A stretch of 26,329 nucleotides of DNA from Brevundimonas sp. UBA2388. GTDB lineage: Bacteria; Pseudomonadota; Alphaproteobacteria; Caulobacterales; Caulobacteraceae. Both the position numbers and the translations under genes were made by a program. The stretch spans positions 34,577 through 60,905 of the forward strand of contig DDSO01000125.1 in the NCBI GenBank assembly GCA_002343425.1. The letters run 5' to 3'. Below, piece after piece: positions 1-7,579 of this stretch (positions within the stretch are counted from its first letter, which is position 1; each line of letters opens with the position of its first letter). Below the pieces are notes generated by a model that saw only the letters and a list, made by a program, of their open reading frames with translations, did no database searches and had not been told where the DNA came from.

Positions 1-4
1 GCCA

Positions 5-27
5 CCTTCCCCCGCAAGGGGGGAAGG
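5..27. repeat. GC-rich palindrome just past the his operon
   Basis: The two 9-base arms CCTTCCCCC (5-13) and GGGGGAAGG (19-27) are perfect inverted copies around a 5-base spacer. The palindrome begins about 15 bases past the hisCB stop codon on the minus strand. Short palindromes of this style are common between genes in alphaproteobacterial chromosomes. It could act as a transcription stop or a 3' end stabiliser, but the window ends before any T-run could be seen. Its repeat status is inferred from style, since no second copy is present here. Confidence 0.55.
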
Positions 28-42
28 AAACGAATGCCGTCA

Positions 43-1479
43 TCACAGCACGCCCTTTGTGCTGGGTACGGCGTCGCCCTCGATGCGGATGGCCTGGCGC
101 AGGGCGCGGCCGAAGGCCTTGTAGACGGCCTCGGTCTTGTGGTGGTCGTCGTCGCCGGTGACCGAGACATGGATGGCGGCGCCGAGGTGTTCGGCCAGCG
201 AGCGGAACACGTGGGCGGTCAGATCGGTGCGGTAGTCGCCGATGAAGGGCGTGGCGAAGGTCCCCTCGAACACCGGATAGGGGCGGCCGGACAGGTCGAT
301 GGAGACGCTGGCGTTGGCCTCATCCATCGGCAGGACGAAACCGTAGCGGGCGATGCCGCGACGCTCGCCGAGCGCCTGTTTCAGGGCCTGACCGAGGGCG
401 ATGGCCGAATCCTCGATGGTGTGGTGCGGGTCGGTGTGCAGGTCGCCCTCGCAGGCCAGCCGCAGGGAGAAGCCGCCATGGGCGGCGACCTGTTCCAGCA
501 TGTGGTCGAAGAAGCCGACGCCGGTGGCGATGGAGACGGGGCCGGTGGCGTCGAGGTCGACGGCGCAGACGATGCGGGTCTCCTTCGTGTCGCGGACGGC
601 CTCGCCGGTGCGGTGGGCGCGGCCGGATGCGGCGCCGAGGCCGAGGGCGGCGAGCAGCCGGTCGTTGACCTCGGCCCTGGCGGAGACGGGCAGGCGCAGC
701 CGGTCGCCGGCGCGTTCGGCGGCGAGGCCGAAGCGGGCCAGGGCGGTGAGGACGGCGTCCGGGTCGGCCGGACGAGCCATGATCACGGGGCCAAAGCCCG
801 GCTCGATCGCCATGTCGCGGGCGAGGGCCTTGACCAGCCGGTCACGCTCCGACCGGACAAGGGCGATGCGCGCCGTCGTCTCTATCATCCGGGAGGGATC
901 GAGCGCCTGCAGGGCGAGGCGGATGGAGATCTCGGGCAGGGCGTAGGGCTCCTGCACAGAGGTGAGACGGGCGAGCGTCTCCGGCTGGGCGAGGGCGGCG
1001 CCGACGCGGGCTCCGGCGAGGCCGTATGCGAGCGACAGACTGCGCAGGACGATCAGGTTGGCGTGGTCGCCGATAATGCTTGCGGCCGAGGGCGCGTCCG
1101 CGAATTCGGCCATGCCCTCGTCGATGACCAGCAGGGCGGGGGCGACTCGCTCGGCCATTTCGGCCACCGCCTCGGGCGAGCCGAGGGCGCGGAGGATGAT
1201 GGCGCCGGTCGCGGCATCGGGGGCGGGCGCGGCGTAGAGGGCGGCGAGGGCGCGGTACGGCTCGGCGTCGGGGGCTTCGACCCGCAGGCCGTCACGGGCG
1301 GCGAGGCGGAAGACCAGCTCCAGGCCGTGGGTCAGGCCGCGGACCGGCAGGACGCTGTCGAGAGGCAGGCCATAGATGTCGGCCATACGGGCAGCGAGGG
1401 CGCGCGGCTCGGCCGGATAGCGGTCGAGGCCGTCGCCGCCGGCGACCAGCGGGGCGAAGGGGGCAGGGAGGTTGTTCAT
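43..1479 (-). CDS. hisB: Fused degenerate HisC domain and imidazoleglycerol-phosphate dehydratase (HisB)
   Basis: A 478-residue fusion. Residues about 298-478 are a complete imidazoleglycerol-phosphate dehydratase, the enzyme that dehydrates imidazoleglycerol phosphate in histidine synthesis. It shows GFFDHMLEQ, DPHHTIED (351-358), MDEANA, a DDDHHKTEA metal-binding stretch and the ending PSTKGVL, which resembles the E. coli HisB C-terminus (PSSKGVL). Residues 1-280 follow the histidinol-phosphate aminotransferase fold but are eroded. The position of the PLP-binding lysine (canonical LSKAYGLAG) is Leu150 (LSLAYGLAG), the NPNNPTG loop is gone, and the GSDE-type motif reads RGLTHG. Asp120 of the IDE motif remains. 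The N-terminal domain is therefore probably not an active aminotransferase. It might support folding or assembly. The ATG overlaps the hisD stop (ATGA), so translation is coupled. No HisN phosphatase domain is present, unlike in E. coli HisB. Confidence 0.93.
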   Translation of the reverse strand: MNNLPAPFAPLVAGGDGLDRYPAEPRALAARMADIYGLPLDSVLPVRGLTHGLELVFRLAARDGLRVEAPDAEPYRALAALYAAPAPDAATGAIILRALGSPEAVAEMAERVAPALLVIDEGMAEFADAPSAASIIGDHANLIVLRSLSLAYGLAGARVGAALAQPETLARLTSVQEPYALPEISIRLALQALDPSRMIETTARIALVRSERDRLVKALARDMAIEPGFGPVIMARPADPDAVLTALARFGLAAERAGDRLRLPVSARAEVNDRLLAALGLGAASGRAHRTGEAVRDTKETRIVCAVDLDATGPVSIATGVGFFDHMLEQVAAHGGFSLRLACEGDLHTDPHHTIEDSAIALGQALKQALGERRGIARYGFVLPMDEANASVSIDLSGRPYPVFEGTFATPFIGDYRTDLTAHVFRSLAEHLGAAIHVSVTGDDDHHKTEAVYKAFGRALRQAIRIEGDAVPSTKGVL

Positions 1480-2783
1480 CCGCCGGTCCTCAGATCCGCG
1501 GCCCGGGCGTGGGCCTCAAGGCCCTCGAGCCGGGCGAGGCGGGCGGCGACGGGGGCCAGGGCGGCGGCCCCGGCCTCGGTCACAACCTGCACCGACATGG
1601 TGGTCATGAAGCTGGCCGTCGTGACCCCGCCCATGGTGCGGGCGGCGCCGTCGGTGGGCAGGACGTGACTGGGGCCGGCGGCGTAGTCGCCCAGGGTCTC
1701 GGCGGCGAAGGCTCCGACGAAGACGGCGCCTGCGGCGGATATGCGGCTGAGGAGTTTGTCGGGTTCGACGGTCTGAAGGGCGAGGTGTTCGGGGGCGTAC
1801 AGGTTGGCGACCTCACAGGCCTCGGCGACGTCGCGGACGCGGATGGCGCGGCCCTCGGCGAGGGAGGCGCGGGCGATGTGGGCGCGGGGCAGGGTTTCCA
1901 GCTGGCGTTCCACCTCGGCGAGGATGGCGTCGATATTGGCGCGGCTCTCGGAGACGAGGATGACCTGGGCGTCGGCGTCGTGCTCGGCCTGGCTGAGCAG
2001 GTCGGCGGCGGCGATCTCCGGGTCGGCGTCGCGGTCGGCGATGACCAGCAGTTCGGAGGGGCCGGCAGGCATGTCGACGGCGGGGCCGCCCGGCAGGTTC
2101 GCCGCCTGCTTCTTGGCCTCGGCGACCCAGGCGTTGCCGGGGCCGAACAGCTTGTCACAGGGTTCGATGACGCCGTCGTCCAGTTCGGCCCCGAAGGTCA
2201 GGGCGGCGATGGCCTGGGCGCCACCGATCAGCCAGAGCGCGTCGAGACCGGCCTCGGCGGCGGCGAAGATCATGGCGGGGTGCGGCTCGCCCGAGGCGGA
2301 GGGCGGGGTGACGGCGACGCGACGGCCGACCCCGGCGACGGCGGCCGGGAGGGCCAGCATCAGCAGCGAGGAGAACAAGGGCGCGGAGCCGCCCGGGACG
2401 TAGAGGCCCGCCGACCGCAGGGGACGCCAGACGAGGCGGGAACGGACGCCGGGGATGATCTCGACATCGGGGGTATCCTCCGGGCGGGTCGCCTCGTGGA
2501 AGATGCGGATGTTCTCGGCGGCCATGCGGATGGAGCGGGTGTCGGCAGGACGCAGGGCGTCGCGGGCGGCGGCGACGCGGTCGGGCGTCAGTTCCAGACG
2601 GTGCGGCGCGGCCCCGTCGAGTTTCAGGCTCCAGTCGGTCACGGCGACGCCGCCGCGCGTGCGGACGTCGTCGAGGATTTCGCGCACCGTGTCGGTGACG
2701 CGCATATCGGTGCGGCGGCGGGGGCGGGCCAGGGCCTCGCTGCGGCCGGCTGCGCCGAGAGTGCTCCAGTCGAGGCGTTTCAT
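1476..2783 (-). CDS. hisD: Histidinol dehydrogenase HisD
   Basis: About 435 residues, the usual HisD length. The enzyme is zinc-dependent and NAD-dependent and oxidises L-histidinol in two steps to L-histidine in the cytoplasm. Recognisable family motifs are GGAQAIAALTFG, the nucleotide-contacting GPGNAWVAEAKK, DMPAGPSE, the zinc-region stretch DLLSQAEHD, NLYAPEHL, and DYAAGPSHVLPT near the C-terminus. No key residue looks lost. I place the start at the ATG at 2783, which shares one base with the hisG stop (TGATG). A GTG one codon upstream is also in frame. The gene sits second in a tight hisG-hisD-hisCB operon in the same order as the E. coli cluster. Confidence 0.97.
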   Translation of the reverse strand: MKRLDWSTLGAAGRSEALARPRRRTDMRVTDTVREILDDVRTRGGVAVTDWSLKLDGAAPHRLELTPDRVAAARDALRPADTRSIRMAAENIRIFHEATRPEDTPDVEIIPGVRSRLVWRPLRSAGLYVPGGSAPLFSSLLMLALPAAVAGVGRRVAVTPPSASGEPHPAMIFAAAEAGLDALWLIGGAQAIAALTFGAELDDGVIEPCDKLFGPGNAWVAEAKKQAANLPGGPAVDMPAGPSELLVIADRDADPEIAAADLLSQAEHDADAQVILVSESRANIDAILAEVERQLETLPRAHIARASLAEGRAIRVRDVAEACEVANLYAPEHLALQTVEPDKLLSRISAAGAVFVGAFAAETLGDYAAGPSHVLPTDGAARTMGGVTTASFMTTMSVQVVTEAGAAALAPVAARLARLEGLEAHARAADLRTGG

Positions 2784-3664
2784 CACATCATCTTCTCGAT
2801 GGGCAGGACGAGGATGGCCGAGGCGCCGGCGGCCTTGAGGCGCTCCAGGGTCTCCCAGAAGACCGCCTCCTGACAGACGGCGTGGACGGCCACGGCGTCG
2901 TCGCGGCCGGACAGGGGCATGACGGTCGGCGCGCCGGCGCCGGGCAGGATGGCGGTGATCTCGGCCAGGGCCGAACGGGGCGCGTTCAGCATGACGTATT
3001 TGGCGCCCTGCGAGGACACCACCCCGGCCATGCGCTCGACGATGCTGTCCAGCAGGTGCTGCAGGCCGGGCTCGGGGGCGACGGGCGATTTGATCAACAC
3101 CGCCTGGCTGTCCAGCACCGTCTCCTTGGCGGCGAGACCGTTGGCCTCCAGCGTCGCGCCGGTGGAGACGAGATCGCAGATGGCGGAGGCGAGCTTGAGC
3201 CGGGGCGCGACCTCGACGGCGCCGCGCATGGTGACGATGTCGGCGGAGACGCCTTGCTCGTCGAGGAACCGGCGCAGGATTTTCGGATAGGAGGTGGCGA
3301 TGCGCAGGCCATCCAACGAGGCCGGGCCGTCATAGGCGAGGGTCGGGGGGATGGCGATCTTCAGGGTGCAGCGGCCGAAGCCGAGCGGCATCAGCACCTC
3401 GGCGGTCGGGCCGCCGTTGCGGACCTCCTCCAGCACATTCTCGCCGACGATGCCGAGGTCGCAGACCCCGTCCGCGACGAAGGTGGGGATGTCGTCGTCG
3501 CGCACGCGCAGCAGGTCGATCGGGTAATTCTCGACCCGGTAGAGCAGGTCGTTGTTGCCCTTGACCACGCGCAGGCCCGCGTCGCGGACCAGGTCGAGGC
3601 TGCGCTCGGACAGGCGGCCGGATTTCTGGACGGCGATACGCAGCCGACCCTGGACAGTGCTCAT
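2783..3664 (-). CDS. hisG: ATP phosphoribosyltransferase HisG, long form
   Basis: A 293-residue protein that condenses ATP with PRPP, the committed and feedback-controlled step of histidine synthesis. The N-terminus (LRIAVQKSGRLSERSLDLV) and the phosphate-binding neighbourhood around DLGIVGENVLEE match HisG. The C-terminal part (about residues 215-293) is the ACT-like regulatory domain of long-form HisG, with LNAPRSALAEITAILPGAGAPTVMPL. The length is close to the 299-residue E. coli enzyme. A HisZ partner should therefore not be needed, unlike the short-form HisG of many alphaproteobacteria. The gene lies 24 bases downstream of the TrpR-like gene and overlaps hisD by one base. Histidine feedback inhibition is expected from the domain, not shown by the sequence. 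Confidence 0.97.
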   Translation of the reverse strand: MSTVQGRLRIAVQKSGRLSERSLDLVRDAGLRVVKGNNDLLYRVENYPIDLLRVRDDDIPTFVADGVCDLGIVGENVLEEVRNGGPTAEVLMPLGFGRCTLKIAIPPTLAYDGPASLDGLRIATSYPKILRRFLDEQGVSADIVTMRGAVEVAPRLKLASAICDLVSTGATLEANGLAAKETVLDSQAVLIKSPVAPEPGLQHLLDSIVERMAGVVSSQGAKYVMLNAPRSALAEITAILPGAGAPTVMPLSGRDDAVAVHAVCQEAVFWETLERLKAAGASAILVLPIEKMM

Positions 3665-3674
3665 GACGGGATAC

Positions 3675-3706
3675 TCAGACTTTCGGTTTCAGGCTTTGGT
3701 TTTCAG
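3675..3706. repeat. Imperfect tandem duplication at the end of the TrpR-like gene
   Basis: Two overlapping 18-base copies begin at 3675 and 3689 and agree at 15 of 18 positions. The first (minus-strand reading) is the natural end of the TrpR-like gene, and the second follows its stop codon and itself ends in TGA. It looks like a small slippage duplication that lengthened the spacer to hisG. No function is apparent. Confidence 0.5.
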
Positions 3707-4006
3707 GCGGTCCAGCACCAGGCGGTAGCCCTGGTGCGGCATTTCCTTGAGGAAGCGGGCGACGCGGACGACCGTGGTCGGGCTGGCCTGGGCCTCGGCG
3801 GCGATCTCGCGATACGACCTGCCGCCGGCGTCGAGCAGGCGGGCGACTTCCCAGCGCTCGGCGAAGGCCCGCACCTCGGACGGGGTGCAAAGATCGGCCA
3901 GGAAGGCGTCGACCTCGTCGCGCGTCTTCAGCAGCAGCAGGGCGTCATAAAGGGCGACGCGGCTGTTGGCCGTGGCGGCGGCGTTGCGGGGGAGGGTGTC
4001 GGTCAT
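3689..4006 (-). CDS. TrpR-related transcriptional regulator, YerC/YecD family
   Basis: A 105-residue protein of the TrpR-like superfamily. The middle (ALLLLKTRDEVDAFLADLCTPSEVRAFAERWEVARLL) and the helix-turn-helix segment (SYREIAAEAQASPTTVVRVARFL) match YerC-type proteins, a helical DNA-binding family found in Firmicutes and Caulobacterales. I prefer the ATG at 4006. A GTG at 4018 would add four residues, but it lies inside the operator-like palindrome. The gene leads the hisG-hisD-hisCB operon with a 24-base gap, so a role in controlling histidine genes is plausible but unproven. A palindrome at 4011-4030, immediately upstream, is a candidate autoregulatory site. The ligand is unknown: the family resembles the tryptophan repressor, but the context argues for a histidine-linked signal. 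Confidence 0.9.
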   Translation of the reverse strand: MTDTLPRNAAATANSRVALYDALLLLKTRDEVDAFLADLCTPSEVRAFAERWEVARLLDAGGRSYREIAAEAQASPTTVVRVARFLKEMPHQGYRLVLDRLKTKA

Positions 4007-4010
4007 GGCG

Positions 4011-4030
4011 TGTTCCACTATGCTGTAACA
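4011..4030. promoter_or_regulatory. Operator-like palindrome ahead of the TrpR-like/his operon
   Basis: The 20-base site is an inverted repeat of the form TGTTnCAnnATnnTGnAACA, with 7 of 10 base pairs symmetric. It lies 4 bases upstream of the regulator ATG (minus strand) and overlaps the proposed -10 region. Binding here would block transcription of the whole operon. The regulator of the operon is the obvious candidate to bind it. That assignment is inference. Confidence 0.55.
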
Positions 4031-4043
4031 CTGGAACGGTCAA
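4015..4043 (-). promoter_or_regulatory. Predicted promoter of the yerC-type/his operon
   Basis: On the minus strand a TTGACC -35 (4043-4038) is followed after 17 bases by a weak -10, TAGTGG (4020-4015). The CTTGAC core is typical of housekeeping promoters in alphaproteobacteria. It is the only good -35 in the short divergent region, and its -10 lies within the palindrome at 4011-4030. Confidence 0.4.
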
Positions 4044-4097
4044 GCGGTGTTTGTGTCGCCCCTAGCCCGTCGCCCCTCGCCCCTCTATTTCAGCCCC

Positions 4098-5312
4098 ATG
4101 ACCAAGGTACTGATCATCGGCGCAGGCCATGCGGGCGGGACGGCGGCGGCGTTGCTGCGCCAGTACGGGCATGAAGGGCCGATCGTGCTGGCGGGCGAGG
4201 AGCCGGCGGCGCCCTATCAGCGGCCGCCCCTGTCCAAGGCGTGGCTGAAGGGCGAGGCCGATCTGGAGGCGTTGCTGCTGCGACCCGAGGTCTTCTATGC
4301 CGAGCACGATATCGAGCTGCGGACCGGGGTGACGGCGACCGCCATTGATGCGGCGGCGCGGACCGTCACCTTCGCCGACGGGACGGTGGAGCCATATGAC
4401 GCCCTGATCCTGGCGACCGGATCGACGGCGCGGAAGCTGACGATCCCCGGCGCCGACCGGCCTGACCTGCTGGAGCTACGGACCCTCGCCGATGCGGAGA
4501 GGCTGAAGGCCGTATTGGGGCCGGGCAAGCGGCTTGCGGTGGTCGGCGGCGGCTATGTGGGGCTGGAGGCGGCGGCCTCGGCGCGGGCGCTGGGGGCCGA
4601 GGCGGTGGTCATCGAGCGGATGGACCGGGTGCTGGCGCGGGTGGCGTCAGAGACTCTGTCGACCTTCTTCACCGCCCATCATCGGAGCCACGGGGTCGAG
4701 GTGCTGACCTCGGCCGAGGTGACCGGGTTGGAGGACGGCGGGGTCCGGCTGGGCGACGGACGGCTGATCGAGGCGGACGCGGTGCTGGTCGGGGTCGGGG
4801 CGCTGGCGTGCGACGGGTTGGCTCGGGAGGCGGGACTGGCATGCGAGAACGGCGTGGCGGTCGATGAGACGGCGCGAACCTCCGACCCGGCGATCTGGGC
4901 CATCGGCGACATGACCTTCCGGCCGATCCCGGTGCACGGCGGACGGCGGCATCGGCTGGAGAGCGTGCCCAATGCGCTGGAACAGGCGAAACAGGCCGCG
5001 GCCGCTATCACGGGACGCGCGGCCCCGACGCCCGAAGTCCCCTGGTTCTGGTCCGACCAGTATGAGCTGAAGCTGCAGATCGCGGGACTCCCCGACGGCG
5101 CGGATCGTCAGGTCGTGCGCGGCGATGTCGAGGGCGGGGCGTTCGCCGTCTTCCATCTGGCCGAAGACCGGATCGTCTGCGTCGAGGCGGTCAACGCGCC
5201 GGCGGAATTCATGGCCGGACGACTGATGATTTCCCGTGGGCAGGCGGTGGACGCCGTGAGGCTGGCCGACCGGTCCGTGTCGATGAAAGAAGTCGCGGCG
5301 GCTCAGGCCTGA
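4098..5312 (+). CDS. FAD-dependent ferredoxin/rubredoxin reductase-type oxidoreductase
   Basis: A 404-residue flavoprotein of the family that includes ferredoxin-NAD(P) reductases of dioxygenase and P450 systems. Visible features are an N-terminal FAD-binding IIGAGHAGG, the family signature APYQRPPLSKAWL, ATGSTAR, an NAD(P)-binding VVGGGYVGLEAAA near residues 148-160, the second FAD motif WAIGDM, and a C-terminal reductase domain with PWFWSDQYELKLQIAG. The enzyme would pass electrons from NAD(P)H to a small iron-sulfur protein in the cytoplasm. I chose the ATG at 4098 because MTKVLIIGAGHAGG begins exactly where the family begins. The ATG at 4047 adds a proline-rich stretch without homology. 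No ferredoxin or oxygenase gene lies nearby, so the electron acceptor cannot be named. It overlaps the phosphodiesterase gene tail to tail by 10 bases. Confidence 0.93.
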   Translation: MTKVLIIGAGHAGGTAAALLRQYGHEGPIVLAGEEPAAPYQRPPLSKAWLKGEADLEALLLRPEVFYAEHDIELRTGVTATAIDAAARTVTFADGTVEPYDALILATGSTARKLTIPGADRPDLLELRTLADAERLKAVLGPGKRLAVVGGGYVGLEAAASARALGAEAVVIERMDRVLARVASETLSTFFTAHHRSHGVEVLTSAEVTGLEDGGVRLGDGRLIEADAVLVGVGALACDGLAREAGLACENGVAVDETARTSDPAIWAIGDMTFRPIPVHGGRRHRLESVPNALEQAKQAAAAITGRAAPTPEVPWFWSDQYELKLQIAGLPDGADRQVVRGDVEGGAFAVFHLAEDRIVCVEAVNAPAEFMAGRLMISRGQAVDAVRLADRSVSMKEVAAAQA

Positions 5313-7579
5313 CGCGCGAGGTCGAGTTCGACGACGGGCGCGGCCAGCTGTTCGGTCAGGAGGGCGAGCGCCACGGGCCGGCCGATCAGATAGCCCTGCG
5401 CCATGTCGCAGCCCATGCCGCGCAGCAGGGCCAGCGCCGTCGGGGTCTCGACGCCCTCGGCGGTGACCTTGAGGCCAAGGCTGTGGGCCAGGTCGATGGT
5501 CGACTTGACCAGGAGGGCGTCACGCGAGGACTGATCCAGCCCGAGTATGAAGCTCTTGTCGATCTTCAGTTCGTCGGCGCGGATCTGCTTCAGATAGGTC
5601 AGGGACGACAGGCCGGCGCCGTAGTCGTCCAGCGAGACGGCGATGCCGGCCTCGGCGAAGCGGGCGATGATGTGCAGAGCCAGTTCGGGATTGTCCATCA
5701 CCGCCGTCTCGGTGATCTCGAAACACAGATCGGCCGCTGAGGCGGCGACTTCCGCGAGGGCGAAGTCGGCGAAGCTCTCATCGGACAGCAGACGGCCGGA
5801 AATATTGACCGAGACGGTCAGGACATGGCCGGCGGCGGCCATGGTTTTCTGGTCGGCGATGGCGCGGCGGATGGCCCATTCGGTCAGGGGCCTGATGTGG
5901 CCGGTCTCTTCCGCCATGCCGATGAACAGGTCGGGCGGCACGAAGCCGCGCCGCGGATGGGACCACCGCATCAGCGCCTCGACCCCGGTTATCCGTTCGG
6001 CGCGGAAGTCGTATTTGGGCTGGTAGGCGAGGGTGACGTCGCCGTCACGCAGGGCGGTCATCAGCTCGGAAATGAGGGACAGGTTGTCGCCCGGATCGCC
6101 ATAGGCGGCCTCGTCGAAGGCAGCGACCATCCGGCGGGCCGCGCGGGCCTGATCGACAGCGATGGCGGCGCGATCGACGGGTGAGGCGAGGTCGGAACTC
6201 GCCGCCCCGCGTCCGGCGACGCCGGCGGTCAGGGCGATGTCCACGGGCGCGCCATTGATCATCAGCGGCGCCTGGGCCGCCTCGGCCAGCCGGGTGGCGA
6301 TCCCGACGGCCTCGGCCTCGTCGGCGGCGACGATCACGAGGCCAAGGGCCCCGGCGCCGACGCGGGCCATCGGAGCGCCGTCGGCGAGAGCGGACAGGCG
6401 GCCTCCGAGCGCGGCCAGAAGCCTGGCCATGGAATCATAGCCGATGGCGTTGCGGACGACCTCGAAGCGGTCGACTCCGAACAGCACCACCCAAGCGTCG
6501 GCCTGGGCAGCGGCCTGTCGCTCCAGCGACAGGCGGTTGGGCAGCCCGGTCTCCTGATCGTGCAGGGCCATATGGGTGAGTCTGGCCTCGCGGTCCCGGA
6601 GGTCGCCGACCATGGCGTTGAAGCTGGCGGCCAGGCGGCCGATCTCGTCGGCGGAGGTCACCGGGGCCTCGACATAGTCGCCCTGCTGCAGCCGGTGCAC
6701 CGCTTCATCAAGGGCGCTGATCGGGCGGGTGAGGCCGCGGGAAAGCGCCCAGGTGCCGCCCATCAGCAGGGCGAGGCCGGCCACGCCGATCGCGGCCAGC
6801 CACCAGAACAGGGCCTCATACGGCCGCATGGCGCGCTTCAGCGGATAGGTCAGGACCAGATCGGCGGGCGCCGCCTTGTCGAAGCTCGGCAGTGGCCGGT
6901 CCAGACGCATGGAGGGGCCATCGGGGGTCCGGACAGTGATCGGCCCGTCTCCTGTGGGAGCCGAGACGCGGTTGAGCACCACGGCGGCCGACAGAGGAAT
7001 GGCAGACAGCTGTTCCAGATTGCGCATCTGGGCCGCATCCAGTCGCTCGGCGAACACGACCCAGCCGATCAGGACGGGAGCGTTCACAGGCGCGGCGACG
7101 ACCTGATAGGCCTGACCGTCGATGGCGAGAACACCGGATTCGATCTGGCCGGACTCCAGTCCGGTGAACAGCCGGTCGAGGGCGGCGTCGTCGAGGGCCA
7201 GGCCGGTCGTTGTGGCATAGCCATCGACGCCAAGGATCAGGGCCCCGTCGACGCCCTGCCGTGCGCGGAGATTGTCCAGAGCGGAGCGGACCGTGGCCTC
7301 GTCATTGGTGGCGACGGCCTCGCGGAACCCATAGTCCTGGGCGAGGACCCCGGCACCTTGCTGGAGCTGACTTGAGCGTGCGGTCCAGAGCTGGCTGTAG
7401 ACGGCGCCGGCGGCGGTCATTTCATCGCGCACCACGCGCTGGGCGCTGTTGGTCACGGCGGTGACGACAGCGATGGCGGCGAGCAGCAGGGCGAGGCCGA
7501 AAAGGCCCATATAGACTACCGTCAGCCGGGTCCGCAGGTTGCGGAAGCGGACGAGGCCCAAAATCTTCGTCGCGCTCAC
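5303..7579 (-). CDS. Membrane-bound c-di-GMP phosphodiesterase (sensor-HAMP-degenerate GGDEF-EAL)
   Basis: 758 residues. A membrane segment (about 22-42), a periplasmic sensory region (about 43-255), a second membrane segment (about 257-278), a HAMP domain (about 279-332), a GGDEF-type domain (about 340-490) and an EAL domain (about 500-745) follow in order. The GGDEF signature is replaced by GAGAL (408-412), so cyclase activity is very unlikely. The EAL domain keeps its catalytic set: E534 in EAL, N592, E621, DDYGAG (651-656), K672, AEGVET (707-712) and QGY (728-730). The protein should therefore hydrolyse c-di-GMP in response to a periplasmic signal. The degenerate GGDEF may bind GTP or mediate dimerisation. 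The GTG start overlaps the stop of the upstream cupredoxin gene (GTGA), so the two are translationally coupled. That suggests the copper-type protein supplies or shapes the signal. Confidence 0.95.
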   Translation of the reverse strand: MSATKILGLVRFRNLRTRLTVVYMGLFGLALLLAAIAVVTAVTNSAQRVVRDEMTAAGAVYSQLWTARSSQLQQGAGVLAQDYGFREAVATNDEATVRSALDNLRARQGVDGALILGVDGYATTTGLALDDAALDRLFTGLESGQIESGVLAIDGQAYQVVAAPVNAPVLIGWVVFAERLDAAQMRNLEQLSAIPLSAAVVLNRVSAPTGDGPITVRTPDGPSMRLDRPLPSFDKAAPADLVLTYPLKRAMRPYEALFWWLAAIGVAGLALLMGGTWALSRGLTRPISALDEAVHRLQQGDYVEAPVTSADEIGRLAASFNAMVGDLRDREARLTHMALHDQETGLPNRLSLERQAAAQADAWVVLFGVDRFEVVRNAIGYDSMARLLAALGGRLSALADGAPMARVGAGALGLVIVAADEAEAVGIATRLAEAAQAPLMINGAPVDIALTAGVAGRGAASSDLASPVDRAAIAVDQARAARRMVAAFDEAAYGDPGDNLSLISELMTALRDGDVTLAYQPKYDFRAERITGVEALMRWSHPRRGFVPPDLFIGMAEETGHIRPLTEWAIRRAIADQKTMAAAGHVLTVSVNISGRLLSDESFADFALAEVAASAADLCFEITETAVMDNPELALHIIARFAEAGIAVSLDDYGAGLSSLTYLKQIRADELKIDKSFILGLDQSSRDALLVKSTIDLAHSLGLKVTAEGVETPTALALLRGMGCDMAQGYLIGRPVALALLTEQLAAPVVELDLARQA

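Noticed and set aside
12..43. A hisH gene starting at position 43 on the minus strand
   Set aside because: The predicted first residues (MTAFVSFPPLRG) do not resemble HisH, and the reading passes into a palindrome.
34..1668. Long plus-strand ORF opposite hisCB and hisD
   Set aside because: High-GC shadow of real minus-strand genes. The translation is glycine-, alanine- and aspartate-rich without any family motif. The same holds for 1509-2873, 2882-4174, 12256-13629, 15967-17082 and the minus ORF 17046-18680.
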